Shown: piece by piece, positions 42,205-51,187 of the stretch
How the letters are laid out: each line of letters starts with the position of its first letter
How positions within the stretch are numbered: the stretch's first letter is position 1
Origin: Planktothrix agardhii NIES-204
Lineage (GTDB): Bacteria > Cyanobacteriota > Cyanobacteriia > Cyanobacteriales > Microcoleaceae
Assembly (NCBI GenBank): GCA_003609755.1
Contig: AP017991.1
Span: forward strand, 3,583,001 to 3,647,000
Direction: 5' to 3'
DNA length: 64,000 nt
Notes under the pieces: generated by a model
Seen by the model: the letters and a program-made list of their open reading frames with translations, nothing else
What the model was told of the DNA's origin: nothing
The model's database searches: none
Made by a program: the position numbers and the translations under genes

Positions 42205-43314
42205 CTAAGCTAGACAACGAACGGGAGAAGTTTCTAATACCTGACGGATTATATCAGAAGTGACAATATCTGTCACCGTTGCGGCTCCGATGCGGGTCGG
42301 TAAAACAAATCGGACTTTTCCAGCTTTAACTTTTTTATCCGTTTGTAGACTCTCTAAAATTTCATCAATATTCAGTCCGGGGGGAAGTTGGGTCGGTAAT
42401 TTCGCCTTTTCAATAATATCAAATTGACGGAGATCGCTATCTTCATCCCATAATCCTAATTTAAGCGCAATTTGACTGGCGGCTACCATACCAATTGCTA
42501 CTGCTTCCCCATGAATTACCACGGTATATCCGGTTAAACTTTCGACCGCATGACCAATGGTATGACCATAATTCAAAATTGCTCTTAACCCCGATTCTTT
42601 TTCATCTTGACTCACCACATCGGCCTTACTTTGACAGGAACGGGTTAAAATTTCTTGTAATAATCCAGTATCCAAAGATTGAATATTATCTAAGTTTTGG
42701 GATTGTTCTAATTTATCAAATAATTTATGATCCCAAATTACACCATATTTAATTACTTCTGCCATTCCCGCTCTAAATTCTCGTTCAGGAAGGGTTTGCA
42801 AAACATCTGGATCAATTAATACTAATTTCGGTTGATAAAACGCCCCAATTAAATTTTTTCCTTGGGGATGATTTACCCCAGTTTTCCCGCCAATAGAAGC
42901 ATCGACCATCGCTAATAAAGAAGTGGGAATCTGAACTACATTAATTCCCCGTAACCACGTCGCCGCCGCAAATCCGGTCATATCTCCAATGATTCCTCCT
43001 CCTAAAGCAACCATTGTGGAGGAACGTTCTAGTTTATGTTTTAAAGCCACATCATAAATTTTTTGCAGGGTTTGGGGAGTTTTATATTCTTCTCCGGCGG
43101 GAAGGGTACAAATAGCCACATTAAACCCCGCTTTTTCTAAAGCTGTGCGGGTTCGTTCTCCATAATAGTTAAAGATTTCCGGGTTAGAAACTAATAATAT
43201 TTTTTTGCCTAAATTTAAAGGCGTGAGTAATTCCCCCAATCGCTCTAAATTTCCTGCACCGATGGCAATATCATAAGATAATAAACCTAAATTAACTCGA
43301 ATCAACGACTCCAT
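42205..43314 (-). CDS. aroB: 3-dehydroquinate synthase
   Basis: AroB converts DAHP to 3-dehydroquinate, the second step of the shikimate pathway. The 369-residue protein shows the NAD-binding segments [26 protein letters not shown] and [19 protein letters not shown]. Zinc ligands lie in Glu of [14 protein letters not shown], His of [12 protein letters not shown] and His of [11 protein letters not shown]. Length is typical. It is divergent from petL, with only a short shared intergenic region. Confidence 0.97.
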   Translation of the reverse strand: MESLIRVNLGLLSYDIAIGAGNLERLGELLTPLNLGKKILLVSNPEIFNYYGERTRTALEKAGFNVAICTLPAGEEYKTPQTLQKIYDVALKHKLERSSTMVALGGGIIGDMTGFAAATWLRGINVVQIPTSLLAMVDASIGGKTGVNHPQGKNLIGAFYQPKLVLIDPDVLQTLPEREFRAGMAEVIKYGVIWDHKLFDKLEQSQNLDNIQSLDTGLLQEILTRSCQSKADVVSQDEKESGLRAILNYGHTIGHAVESLTGYTVVIHGEAVAIGMVAASQIALKLGLWDEDSDLRQFDIIEKAKLPTQLPPGLNIDEILESLQTDKKVKAGKVRFVLPTRIGAATVTDIVTSDIIRQVLETSPVRCLA

Positions 43315-43427
43315 ATTTTTTCCTTATTAACTCATTCTTAAAAATTGTATTCGATTTTTAACCCGTTACGGATAGTCACAGAATGATCACTCATGATTCA
43401 ATAGAGTAATGTTTATGGAGATGTCTA

Positions 43428-43532
43428 ATGATTACAGCCGATGGCGCGATCGCTTACCTGGTCATCTATGCGGGTGCCTTAGTCGCAGCAGCAGGAATCA
43501 TGTTTACCCTGCGGGCAGTTAAACTGATTTAA
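43428..43532 (+). CDS. petL: Cytochrome b6f complex subunit PetL
   Basis: A 34-residue single-span membrane protein: MITADGAIAYLVIYAG, a hydrophobic helix, and a C-terminal LRAVKLI. The conserved basic-KLI ending and size match cyanobacterial PetL, a peripheral stabilising subunit of cytochrome b6f in the thylakoid membrane. The gene contains a GCGATCGC octamer and is followed ten bases later by a GTAGAGACG palindrome that may end its transcript. It is easily missed because of its length. The start is ATG 43428. Confidence 0.72.
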   Translation: MITADGAIAYLVIYAGALVAAAGIMFTLRAVKLI

Positions 43533-43541
43533 TTCTACCCT

Positions 43542-43569
43542 GTAGAGACGCGCCATGGCTCGTCTCTAC
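43542..43569. repeat. 28-bp palindrome of the GTAGAGACG family
   Basis: Arms GTAGAGACGCGCCA / TGGCTCGTCTCTAC with one mismatch, centre CCATGG as in 17619. It lies just downstream of petL. Confidence 0.8.
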
Positions 43570-43639
43570 CCGTTGTCGCGCCGTTGTTGCGCTTAAGCGC
43601 ATCTTAATAGAGGCGTAAACACCTCACTACGTTGTTTAA

Positions 43640-45910
43640 TTAAATCTCCTCCCCCTTCAAGAAAATTCGAGTTTGATCAGATAATCCCGCATTATTCCCT
43701 AATTTAACCCCAACAATTTGTGCTTGGGAAATCCCACTACGAAATAGATTAGCGCCCTGTAAATCTGCATATAATAAAATCGCATCTTTGAGATTAGTAT
43801 GACGAACAATTGCATTTCTTAAAGACGCATAAGTGAAATCAACCTGCATCAAATTAGCTCGAGTTAAATCGGCTTTAGTTAAATCAGCATAACTCAGATT
43901 ACTTTGGGCTAAATTAGTATCTCTCAGTTGGGAATTGATTAAAATAGCCTGACTTAAATTGGCTTGATTAACCATTGCACCCATGAGATTTACATTAGAT
44001 AAATTCGTGGATTGTAGGTTAGCTTGAGATAAAATTGCCCGCTCTAAAATAGCATTTTCCAGATTAGCACCTTCGAGATTAGCACCTTCGAGATTAGCAC
44101 CTTCGAGATTAGCACCTTCGAGATTCACACCTTCGAGATTAGCACTTTTTAAATTAGCCCCTTTTAAATTAGCCCCTTTTAAATTAGCCCCTTTTAAATT
44201 AGCTCGATTCAGGTTAGTCCCTTGTAAATTTGATTCTGATAAATCTACTTCAGTTAAATCAGTATTTTCTAAATTCGCTTCTTGTAAATTCGCTTTTATG
44301 ATAATTGCTCCCATTAAATCAGCCCGATTAAAATTAGCGTGTTGTAAATCCGTAGAAGTTAAGTTAGCGTGTTTCAATTCAGCCCGACGAAAATCTGTTT
44401 TGATTAAATTAGCCCCGGTCAGATTCGTATAATTAAGATTAGAAATAAAAAATTTAGTTTCTGTAAAAATTCCCTGACTTAAATCCGCATGGCTGAGTTT
44501 AGCTAGACTTAAATCTACTCGAATCAGTTTAATAGATTTTAAATCCATATCGCGCAAATCTGCACCGCGTAAATCCTGACCTTTTAACTCAATTTCTTTG
44601 AGATTGGTACGGCGTAAATCTGGCCCTTTAAATTGAGAAAATAAACGATAGGTGTCTAATTCTGTTCCCGACTGAGTTCCGGGTTCTAAATCTTTAGTTT
44701 TGACTAAAAAATATTGGATATTTTCTGTAAATAAGGTAAAGACTAAATTAAAAATTTCTAAAAATTGGATTAAACCCTGACACTCGAATTCTGCATGGTC
44801 TTGATAGAATTGAACCAAATTGGCAATACAAATTTCTAAATAGGTTCGACAGGGACTCCCCAATAATACTAATTTCAGCAGTAAAATCACTAAGGTCAGT
44901 TGACTTCCCTGACGAATCATTAAGTTAAATAAAAATGAAGGAGGTTTCCCGGGTTCAATTAATAAAAACTCTAGCAGTCGGTTACAACTTCTAATAATCA
45001 GAGCCTTATTAACAATTTTCTGATCATGGAGACGGTACAGAGATTGCAATTTTTCTTCTATTTTTTCCCTGAGAATATTCGCCGGATATTGCTGACTGAC
45101 ATTAAACATCAAATATTGTGGCAAACATTGTTTAAATTTTTGATAATCAAAATCTTGAGTATTTTGTAAAAACAAGTTAGCCTGAGTCCCATAATTAAAC
45201 ACACGCTGGGTAGAAATTGTTTGTTTAATTAAATTTATGACTTCATCCCCAAGTTGGGTAGGATTATTCAGTTTGTGATTTTTACCCATTGGAGAGTCTA
45301 AACGGGTAATATACATCGCCAAATCAAATTTATATTTATCTTTAAGCTGTTTTGCTAAATTACGAGCGACTTCTTTTTGTTCCCTAGAATTGCGAGGATT
45401 AAGATATTGAGGAACTAATAAATAGGATTGATAACGGCTACTCCAATTATTGCGATCAAAATTCGCACATTGGAGTAAATTTTGATAATCTTCACTGTTT
45501 AAAAAGTTGTTCAGCCATAGAATTAGTCGGCTTTCTTGAATGGATAAACAAGTTTGATAAATATCCGGGGAGTTTGATAATCTTTGGATCAGGTTTTTAA
45601 TCAACTTTTGCTGACGTTTAAGTAACCAATTATTAATCAGAATATAGCAACATCTTTGAATCGTTGAATGAAAGCAAGATTCTCCCGTTTCCACACTCAA
45701 AATAGTCTCTAAAGCTCTTTGCACCTCGGGCTGGCGTGGACACAGCAGGTAGAAAAATAGTTGTTCAAAGCCATCTAAAACGACTTCTGGACTGGAAGTT
45801 TGTACCCCATGCAGGAAAAACTCATAGATCACTTCTGCTGTCATCCCTAAAGAGACAGAAAAGGAGTGACCCGTAGAATGGTCGGAAGTGTGATAAGATT
45901 TGCTAATCAA
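43640..45910 (-). CDS. Pentapeptide-repeat protein with long N-terminal domain
   Basis: This 756-residue protein has two halves. Residues ~1-430 are helical, without a recognised domain. Residues ~435-740 are pentapeptide repeats A(D/N)LxX (for example GANLKGANLKGANLKSANLE), forming a right-handed quadrilateral beta helix of some 55-60 pentads. A run of near-identical GANLE units (~600-625) reflects recent internal duplication, visible in DNA as repeated CACCTTCGAGATTAG. The function of such proteins in cyanobacteria is mostly unknown. The N-terminal half may be an interaction module. Confidence 0.85.
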   Translation of the reverse strand: MISKSYHTSDHSTGHSFSVSLGMTAEVIYEFFLHGVQTSSPEVVLDGFEQLFFYLLCPRQPEVQRALETILSVETGESCFHSTIQRCCYILINNWLLKRQQKLIKNLIQRLSNSPDIYQTCLSIQESRLILWLNNFLNSEDYQNLLQCANFDRNNWSSRYQSYLLVPQYLNPRNSREQKEVARNLAKQLKDKYKFDLAMYITRLDSPMGKNHKLNNPTQLGDEVINLIKQTISTQRVFNYGTQANLFLQNTQDFDYQKFKQCLPQYLMFNVSQQYPANILREKIEEKLQSLYRLHDQKIVNKALIIRSCNRLLEFLLIEPGKPPSFLFNLMIRQGSQLTLVILLLKLVLLGSPCRTYLEICIANLVQFYQDHAEFECQGLIQFLEIFNLVFTLFTENIQYFLVKTKDLEPGTQSGTELDTYRLFSQFKGPDLRRTNLKEIELKGQDLRGADLRDMDLKSIKLIRVDLSLAKLSHADLSQGIFTETKFFISNLNYTNLTGANLIKTDFRRAELKHANLTSTDLQHANFNRADLMGAIIIKANLQEANLENTDLTEVDLSESNLQGTNLNRANLKGANLKGANLKGANLKSANLEGVNLEGANLEGANLEGANLEGANLENAILERAILSQANLQSTNLSNVNLMGAMVNQANLSQAILINSQLRDTNLAQSNLSYADLTKADLTRANLMQVDFTYASLRNAIVRHTNLKDAILLYADLQGANLFRSGISQAQIVGVKLGNNAGLSDQTRIFLKGEEI

Positions 45911-45996
45911 TTTTTTCCTGACCTAATAAACTGTTAGATGCCCGGAGTAAGAATACTCCCGCTAACCCATCCTTAACCCCTGAAAATCTATTAGTG

Positions 45997-46176
45997 ATGC
46001 CGAGGGAATGGATTATTGCTCTACAAGAATCCTGTCTTCTCTGTGATGAAGAAGAAGTTCTACATTTAGTTCAACAAATTCCCTCGGAACACCAAACTTT
46101 ATCCACCGGTCTGAGATCTTTAGCCCGGGATTTTCAATTTCAACAGATTCGACAGTTAACCTTAGATAATCCTTAA
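45997..46176 (+). CDS. Small protein resembling the C-terminal tail of cyanobacterial hybrid sensor kinases
   Basis: 59 residues (MPREWIIALQESCLLCDEEE, then LVQQIPSEHQTLSTGL and FQFQQIRQLT). The QIP-E--------L--L---F-F--I--LT pattern is what I know from the extreme C-terminus of large multi-domain histidine kinases in cyanobacteria. Here it stands alone between two genes on the opposite strand. It may be a real small HPt-interacting protein or the leftover 3' end of a deleted kinase gene. An in-frame GTG lies one codon upstream. Confidence 0.5.
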   Translation: MPREWIIALQESCLLCDEEEVLHLVQQIPSEHQTLSTGLRSLARDFQFQQIRQLTLDNP

Positions 46177-46187
46177 GCTCAAACCCA

Positions 46188-47486
46188 TTATTTAGACTCG
46201 TTAATAGCTAAGGGTCGATTTCCACCCAGCCCCGCGAGAATAGAAATGGCTTTGGCGTAAAAAGGATCTTGGGGTGTCCCAATTAACTTCGGATCAGTAG
46301 CCAATTGTTTTTTCTGATCATCGGAGATATCGACTTTAACATCAGGAGTGACCCCTTTGTGGCTAATATCAATACCATTGGGCGTGTAATAATGGGCGAT
46401 TGTCACCGCCAACCCGGAACCATCGGACAGGGAAAACACCGATTGGACTAAAGCCTTGCCAAAGGTTTGAGTTCCCATCACCACACCCCGTTGATTATCC
46501 TTCAATGCTCCGGCTAAAATCTCACTAGCACTGGCAGAATTACTATCGACTAACACGACAACAGGTAATTTTGTGATCGAGGTGCGGTTATTACGAATTT
46601 CCTGGGTTTTGCCATTACGATCAACGGTACTCACAATTGCCCCCGTATCCATCCACATCCGAGCAATATCAATACTGGTACGCAATAATCCCCCAGGATT
46701 TCCCCGTAAATCCAGAACAAAAGCCTGAACATTTTCTTTGGTTAAGGCTTGAATCGCAGCTTGCATTTGTTCGGCTGCATGGGAATTAAATTCTCGCAGT
46801 TGAATATAACCAATTTTGCGATTTCCTTCGTTATTGACACGATAGGTAACGGTTTCTAATTCAATTCGGGCGCGAGTCAGGGTCAAATCAAATTCTTTTT
46901 CTCCTTCCCGTCCCATGCGTAAATTGACATTTGTGCCAACAGACCCCCGAATTTTATTGGCCGCTTGTTCCACGGTCATACCCGTGGTGGAGACTCCATC
47001 AATAGCAAGTACCCGATCCCCCGACTGAATTCCCGCCTTGATGGCCGGAGAATTTTTAATCGGTTCGACAACGGTAATCGCTTTGGTTTTTTCATCCAGG
47101 GTCAACTGCATTCCCACCCCAGAAAGTTCCCCGGCTGTTTGATTCGTCAACGCTTCATACTGTTTGGGATCCATGAAGCGGGTATAGGGATCTTGGAGTT
47201 TTTCTAGGGCTTTTCGCAGGGCTGTATAGGCTTCTTCCCGGGAAGTATAGTTCTTGCTCAGGAGTTCTTCCCTTTGGGCTTGCCAGTTAACTTGGTTAAA
47301 CTTCCCATCAACAAATTCTCGAAAAACAAGCTGCCAAGCCTCATCCAATACGGCTTTAGGACTATCTTTGAGGGGGGCACTGACGCTACTACTCCAAGCG
47401 GGCATGACGAAAGCGGTAACAGCTGCGATCGCGCCTGTAAATAAGGCCTGACGGAGCGGAGAAAAGCGTTTAACGTTTTGATTCAT
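46188..47486 (-). CDS. C-terminal processing peptidase (S41 family, Ctp)
   Basis: A 432-residue exported serine protease. An N-terminal signal-like segment (~12-35, ending around AWSSSVSA) is followed by a PDZ domain (~105-200, GVGMQLTLDE and AGIQSGDRVLAIDG) and a S41 catalytic domain with the serine in DSNSASASEILAGAL and the lysine in GTQTFGKALVQ. Cyanobacteria have CtpA (D1 maturation), CtpB and CtpC; which one this is cannot be fixed without alignment. It should work in the thylakoid lumen or periplasm. Confidence 0.9.
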   Translation of the reverse strand: MNQNVKRFSPLRQALFTGAIAAVTAFVMPAWSSSVSAPLKDSPKAVLDEAWQLVFREFVDGKFNQVNWQAQREELLSKNYTSREEAYTALRKALEKLQDPYTRFMDPKQYEALTNQTAGELSGVGMQLTLDEKTKAITVVEPIKNSPAIKAGIQSGDRVLAIDGVSTTGMTVEQAANKIRGSVGTNVNLRMGREGEKEFDLTLTRARIELETVTYRVNNEGNRKIGYIQLREFNSHAAEQMQAAIQALTKENVQAFVLDLRGNPGGLLRTSIDIARMWMDTGAIVSTVDRNGKTQEIRNNRTSITKLPVVVLVDSNSASASEILAGALKDNQRGVVMGTQTFGKALVQSVFSLSDGSGLAVTIAHYYTPNGIDISHKGVTPDVKVDISDDQKKQLATDPKLIGTPQDPFYAKAISILAGLGGNRPLAINESK

Positions 47487-47903
47487 TGAGTCTCCCTATA
47501 TCGCTTGATATCCTTAACTTCTCGTTAGAGTTAGGATTGAAAGCCTAGATTTAATTTTAAAGTGATCTGATTCTGAATTGACTGGCTAAAGGAAAAAACG
47601 GGTTAAGATTGGTGATCTTTACTGTTTTCCCACGCAATTTTTCCCGATTTAAGAGGGATTGACAACAATCAAGTCATGCCAGATCCCGATCTGACCCATT
47701 GCCAAATTTAGGGGATGCAAAATCGTTGCCTGAAAAAAACCTCTAGTTGCTCCCTCATGATGGCGTGTCGATTTTCCTGACTAAATTGTTTTAGCTGCTC
47801 TGATTATAGCTCGACTTAGAATTGGACGGGTAGGGTTACTATTAAATCGGGTCAAAAAATTCATGGTATTATTGCAAAAGCACCAGGAGTTCTAGCAAAA
47901 ATT
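47487..47903. other. Intergenic region between divergent ctp-like and membrane-protein genes
   Basis: About 415 bases with no coding or RNA signal that I can support. The region must contain promoters for both flanking genes. Confidence 0.4.
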
Positions 47904-48749
47904 GTGGTTCGTCTTTTAGTTAAGTCTGCTTTGCCAAAAGGATTATCTTTTCTGATGCCGATGGCGATCGCTGGAATCGCCTTAGTCAGTATTATGGGAA
48001 TACAGCTCTATGCTCCGGGCGGGTTGGAAGTTTCTCGGGTGCAAACGGCACAATTGGATAAGGAAGCTATAATCGCAGCCCAACAACAGAAAGAAAGGGA
48101 GGCGGCGCGGTTAGGATTACTAAAAAAATCACCCACATTGGGTTATGGGAATTTACTGGCGGGTTGGACATTTTTAAACTTTCTACAATATTTTGGGGAT
48201 AATTTAGCCCGTGAGCAAACAGATTATGAACTGTTAGATAATTATTTCGAGGTCATCGTGGCTCACGATCCCCTTTGGGTGGAAATGTATAATTTTTTAT
48301 CGACATCGGTTTCTTTTTACCAAGCCCGACCTGATTTAACAGTTAAACTGATAGAACAGGGGTTAAAGTCTATTTCTCCAGAAAAAAATCCTCGATCTTG
48401 GTTGGTTTGGAGAACTAAAGGGGTTGATGAATTATTATTAATTGGTGATACTCAGGCTGCAATTAAATCCCATGAAATGGCAGCAAAATGGGCAGAAGGA
48501 ACACCGGATCAAGATTTTGCTCCTCGTTTACGAGAATTTGCTGAAATTTTAAGAAAAAATCCCGATAATAAATTAATCCGCATTCAATCTTGGTTGATGG
48601 TTTATAGTGCGACACAAGATAAGCTAGTTAGAAAAAGAGCGATTCAAGAATTAACTAAATTAGGAGTTAAACTGGAAGTTCAGAAAGATGGGGAGTTAAA
48701 GTATACTATTCCTGATGAATCTCCAAAAGCTGAAATTAAAAAGAAATAA
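47904..48749 (+). CDS. Conserved cyanobacterial membrane-anchored protein
   Basis: A 281-residue protein with one N-terminal membrane helix (~15-35, FLMPMAIAGIALVSIMGIQL). A short basic/charged helix follows, then an all-helical region with TPR-like spacing (WLVWRTKGVDELLLIGDTQA, SHEMAAKWAEGTP). I know this as a conserved hypothetical type in cyanobacteria, with no assigned role. The start is the GTG at 47904. The Lys-rich tail is predicted to be disordered. A GC-rich hairpin 50 bp downstream probably terminates its transcript. Confidence 0.7.
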   Translation: MVRLLVKSALPKGLSFLMPMAIAGIALVSIMGIQLYAPGGLEVSRVQTAQLDKEAIIAAQQQKEREAARLGLLKKSPTLGYGNLLAGWTFLNFLQYFGDNLAREQTDYELLDNYFEVIVAHDPLWVEMYNFLSTSVSFYQARPDLTVKLIEQGLKSISPEKNPRSWLVWRTKGVDELLLIGDTQAAIKSHEMAAKWAEGTPDQDFAPRLREFAEILRKNPDNKLIRIQSWLMVYSATQDKLVRKRAIQELTKLGVKLEVQKDGELKYTIPDESPKAEIKKK

Positions 48750-48799
48750 AATAGTTTGGTATTTAAACTATATAATCTAGCGAGGAATATTTGATTTCA

Positions 48800-48819
48800 A
48801 AACCCGCGTCGGCGGGTTT
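48800..48819 (+). terminator. Hairpin downstream of the membrane-protein gene
   Basis: AAACCCGC - GTCG - GCGGGTTT: an eight-base perfect stem with a four-base loop and T's at the end of the stem. Terminator-like, 50 bp after the stop. Confidence 0.65.
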
Positions 48820-48830
48820 CGTCTGTGTAG

Positions 48831-48850
48831 CGACAGATTTCAATCTGTCG
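48831..48850. repeat. Second hairpin, perfect inverted repeat
   Basis: CGACAGATT / AATCTGTCG with a two-base loop, between the GC hairpin and the convergent kinase stop codon. It may terminate the kinase transcript arriving from the right. Confidence 0.6.
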
Positions 48851-48867
48851 GAATCTGAAAACTATAA

Positions 48868-50649
48868 CTAATTTCTAAACCATCGCAATAGGGGAAGAAT
48901 AAAATAGTGAGTTATCCCCAAACAGAAAGCTGTTGTGCCACTGAGTAAGGCCATAAACCCTAAATTATGCCGAAATTGGGGTAAATTAAAGTTTTGCATT
49001 TCGGTAGGAAACTTTAACATCTCTTGAGGCAAAAAAATATGAAATTGATTAAAACCCAAAAATAGGGTAGTAACGGTTAATAAAACAAAGATTCCCTGAA
49101 ATATTTGATCACTGCGTAACCCTAAACCTAAAGTTACTAACCCGGCGGCTATTCCGAAAGGGAGTTGATGAAACAATTCTTCCCATCCCGCAATATCTGT
49201 ATCTTTTGTATTTTCTAACAACTGATTAATCAGTTGTCCACTAGCTCCCCCCACAATATAACCTAATATTCCCATGATTCCAGCTAACCAATAACGGCGA
49301 CGTTGACCAAACCCTCCAGCATTGGTTAATCCAATTCCGGCGCCTAATCCGGCGAATCCCCAAACCAATACTTCCGCACCTAAAATTATGGGATCATTAT
49401 CTAAAGTTAGGGAATCATTCGGTAAAATCTGGCGTAATACTTGGTCTAAAACTGGAGTAATTTGGTCTGCTAATCCCGGAAAACAAAAAACTAATATTGA
49501 TCCAATTATTGTTCCTACAATTGATCCGGTTGTGGTTAAGGCAATTTCCCAACTGGTTTCGACTAAACCCCGAACAGAATGTATGGTTAATTTTCCTAGT
49601 CCAAATACCAGTTGAATTAATTTTTTATCCCATTTAATTAAAGTCGTTGTCAGGGTATCAAGAAACCGTTGATGGGAAGACATCATTCGTCGAGGATGTT
49701 TTTTCTGTCGAATAATTCTAAAAATATCCGTTTGAATTTCTTTAGCGGTTTGGGGACGTTGACGGGGATCGAGTTGCACCATCCGATCTAATAAATGAGC
49801 AAACCCAGGACTCACCTGGGCTTTTTCTCGCCAACGTAATTCCCCGGTGTAAGCATCATCTAAATCCCCGGGAAATTGACCAGTTAATAAATGAATACAG
49901 GTGCGCCCCAAGGCGTAGAAATCCGTGGCTGGCCCAACCATCGCCCCCATCACCTGTTCCGGGGGACTGTATCCGGCGGAAATTAGGCGGGTGCTACTGC
50001 GGGGGCTACTTTCGCGATCGCCATGGGGGATAGGGCCAATTTGTTTTGCACCTCCAAAGTCAATCATCACCAGTTGGGTGTCCGAAACTTGGCCCCCCTT
50101 GCCGCCAGATGTCATCCGTAACATCAGGTTTGAAGGTTTGATGTCTCGATGAATAATTTGATAGCCATGCAATTCCCGTAGGATATCTAAGGCTTGGGAA
50201 AGCCAACTGATCACCCAGTCTTCGGGACAGCCTTGGGGATATTGCTCCAAAATTTCCTGTAGGGTGTGGCCATGAATCTTTTCCATTACCAAACAGGGAA
50301 GATGGCCTTCGGAGACGTTACGTTTTTTTAAATAAAAATAGCCATCTGCTTCGACCCTAGGCACTCCTGGGTGGCGTAATTGGGCTAAAACCTCCGCTTC
50401 TTGTTCAAAGAGTTCTAGGGCTTTGGGGGAGGGTTCCAGCAGGACTTTCAGGACTTTTTCGGTTTGGGTTTTGAGATCCCAGACGGTATAAAGACGGGAA
50501 AACCCCCCAGTCCCTAAATTATGTAAGGGAATATAGCGTTGGTTGAGTTGTAGGGGGGCGCCGCAACTCTGACAAAATTTATTCCCCCAAGGTTGATTTG
50601 AGGGATGGGAGCATTGGGGATTAATACAATGGATGGTGGGTGAAGTCAC
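48868..50649 (-). CDS. Ser/Thr protein kinase with N-terminal zinc ribbon and C-terminal membrane domain
   Basis: A 593-residue Hanks-type kinase. Residues ~9-32 form a four-cysteine zinc ribbon (CINPQCSHP, FCQSCGAPL). The kinase domain (~40-310) has GTGGFSRLYTV (G-loop), VLKVLL, HRDIKPSNLML and MIDFGGAKQ. The C-terminal ~200 residues hold five to six hydrophobic segments (glycine-rich, GTIIGSILVFCF). This architecture is common in filamentous cyanobacteria. Signals and substrates are unknown. It is divergent from rbcL. Confidence 0.9.
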   Translation of the reverse strand: MTSPTIHCINPQCSHPSNQPWGNKFCQSCGAPLQLNQRYIPLHNLGTGGFSRLYTVWDLKTQTEKVLKVLLEPSPKALELFEQEAEVLAQLRHPGVPRVEADGYFYLKKRNVSEGHLPCLVMEKIHGHTLQEILEQYPQGCPEDWVISWLSQALDILRELHGYQIIHRDIKPSNLMLRMTSGGKGGQVSDTQLVMIDFGGAKQIGPIPHGDRESSPRSSTRLISAGYSPPEQVMGAMVGPATDFYALGRTCIHLLTGQFPGDLDDAYTGELRWREKAQVSPGFAHLLDRMVQLDPRQRPQTAKEIQTDIFRIIRQKKHPRRMMSSHQRFLDTLTTTLIKWDKKLIQLVFGLGKLTIHSVRGLVETSWEIALTTTGSIVGTIIGSILVFCFPGLADQITPVLDQVLRQILPNDSLTLDNDPIILGAEVLVWGFAGLGAGIGLTNAGGFGQRRRYWLAGIMGILGYIVGGASGQLINQLLENTKDTDIAGWEELFHQLPFGIAAGLVTLGLGLRSDQIFQGIFVLLTVTTLFLGFNQFHIFLPQEMLKFPTEMQNFNLPQFRHNLGFMALLSGTTAFCLGITHYFILPLLRWFRN

Positions 50650-51187
50650 AATGGGCGGTGAACAGTGATTGGTATTGAGTTAACCACCATCTTAACGAAC
50701 AGTCTTACGGATCACCCAGTTTTGTTTTAATAGACTTCAATCAATCATTAATTAATTTACTATAGACTATATACTATTTATAAACCTTGAGACTTAAACT
50801 ACTACCAATCTGAAGTGGACAAGACTTAATTTTCATCGCCTAACCTGAATTTAAAATACGGAATTACTGATGATGTTCTGCTTGACAAAAGACTATGATT
50901 GTGCAATCTAAATTTTAGAAAATAGTTAAGTAAAATCACTTATTCTGTTATCCAGAATTTATTTCATAAGACTTAATATAAAAAAAGTCATTTTGGTGAT
51001 ATGTAAGCGAAAAAATAACAGGGATTTGAGGTAAATCTGGCAAAACAAGAAGAAATATAAACAAATGTTATAAAAATATTAAAAATATTCAACGTTGCAA
51101 TGACTCGTTTCTTGATACTATTTTAATCAATTGCCAATCTGTGCATAAAATAATCGATTCCTAAACAAAGGGAGCTTTAAGGGAGAT
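50650..51187 (+). promoter_or_regulatory. rbcL upstream regulatory region
   Basis: 538 very AT-rich bases between the kinase and rbcL, long enough for an extended rbc leader. Immediately upstream of rbcL is a TTGCAA/TACTAT pair (15-bp spacing, suboptimal) near 51094-51120. A GGGAG ribosome binding site lies four bases before the ATG (51188). No RNA gene is recognised. Binding sites for CbbR/NdhR-type regulators are expected but cannot be assigned. Confidence 0.45.
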
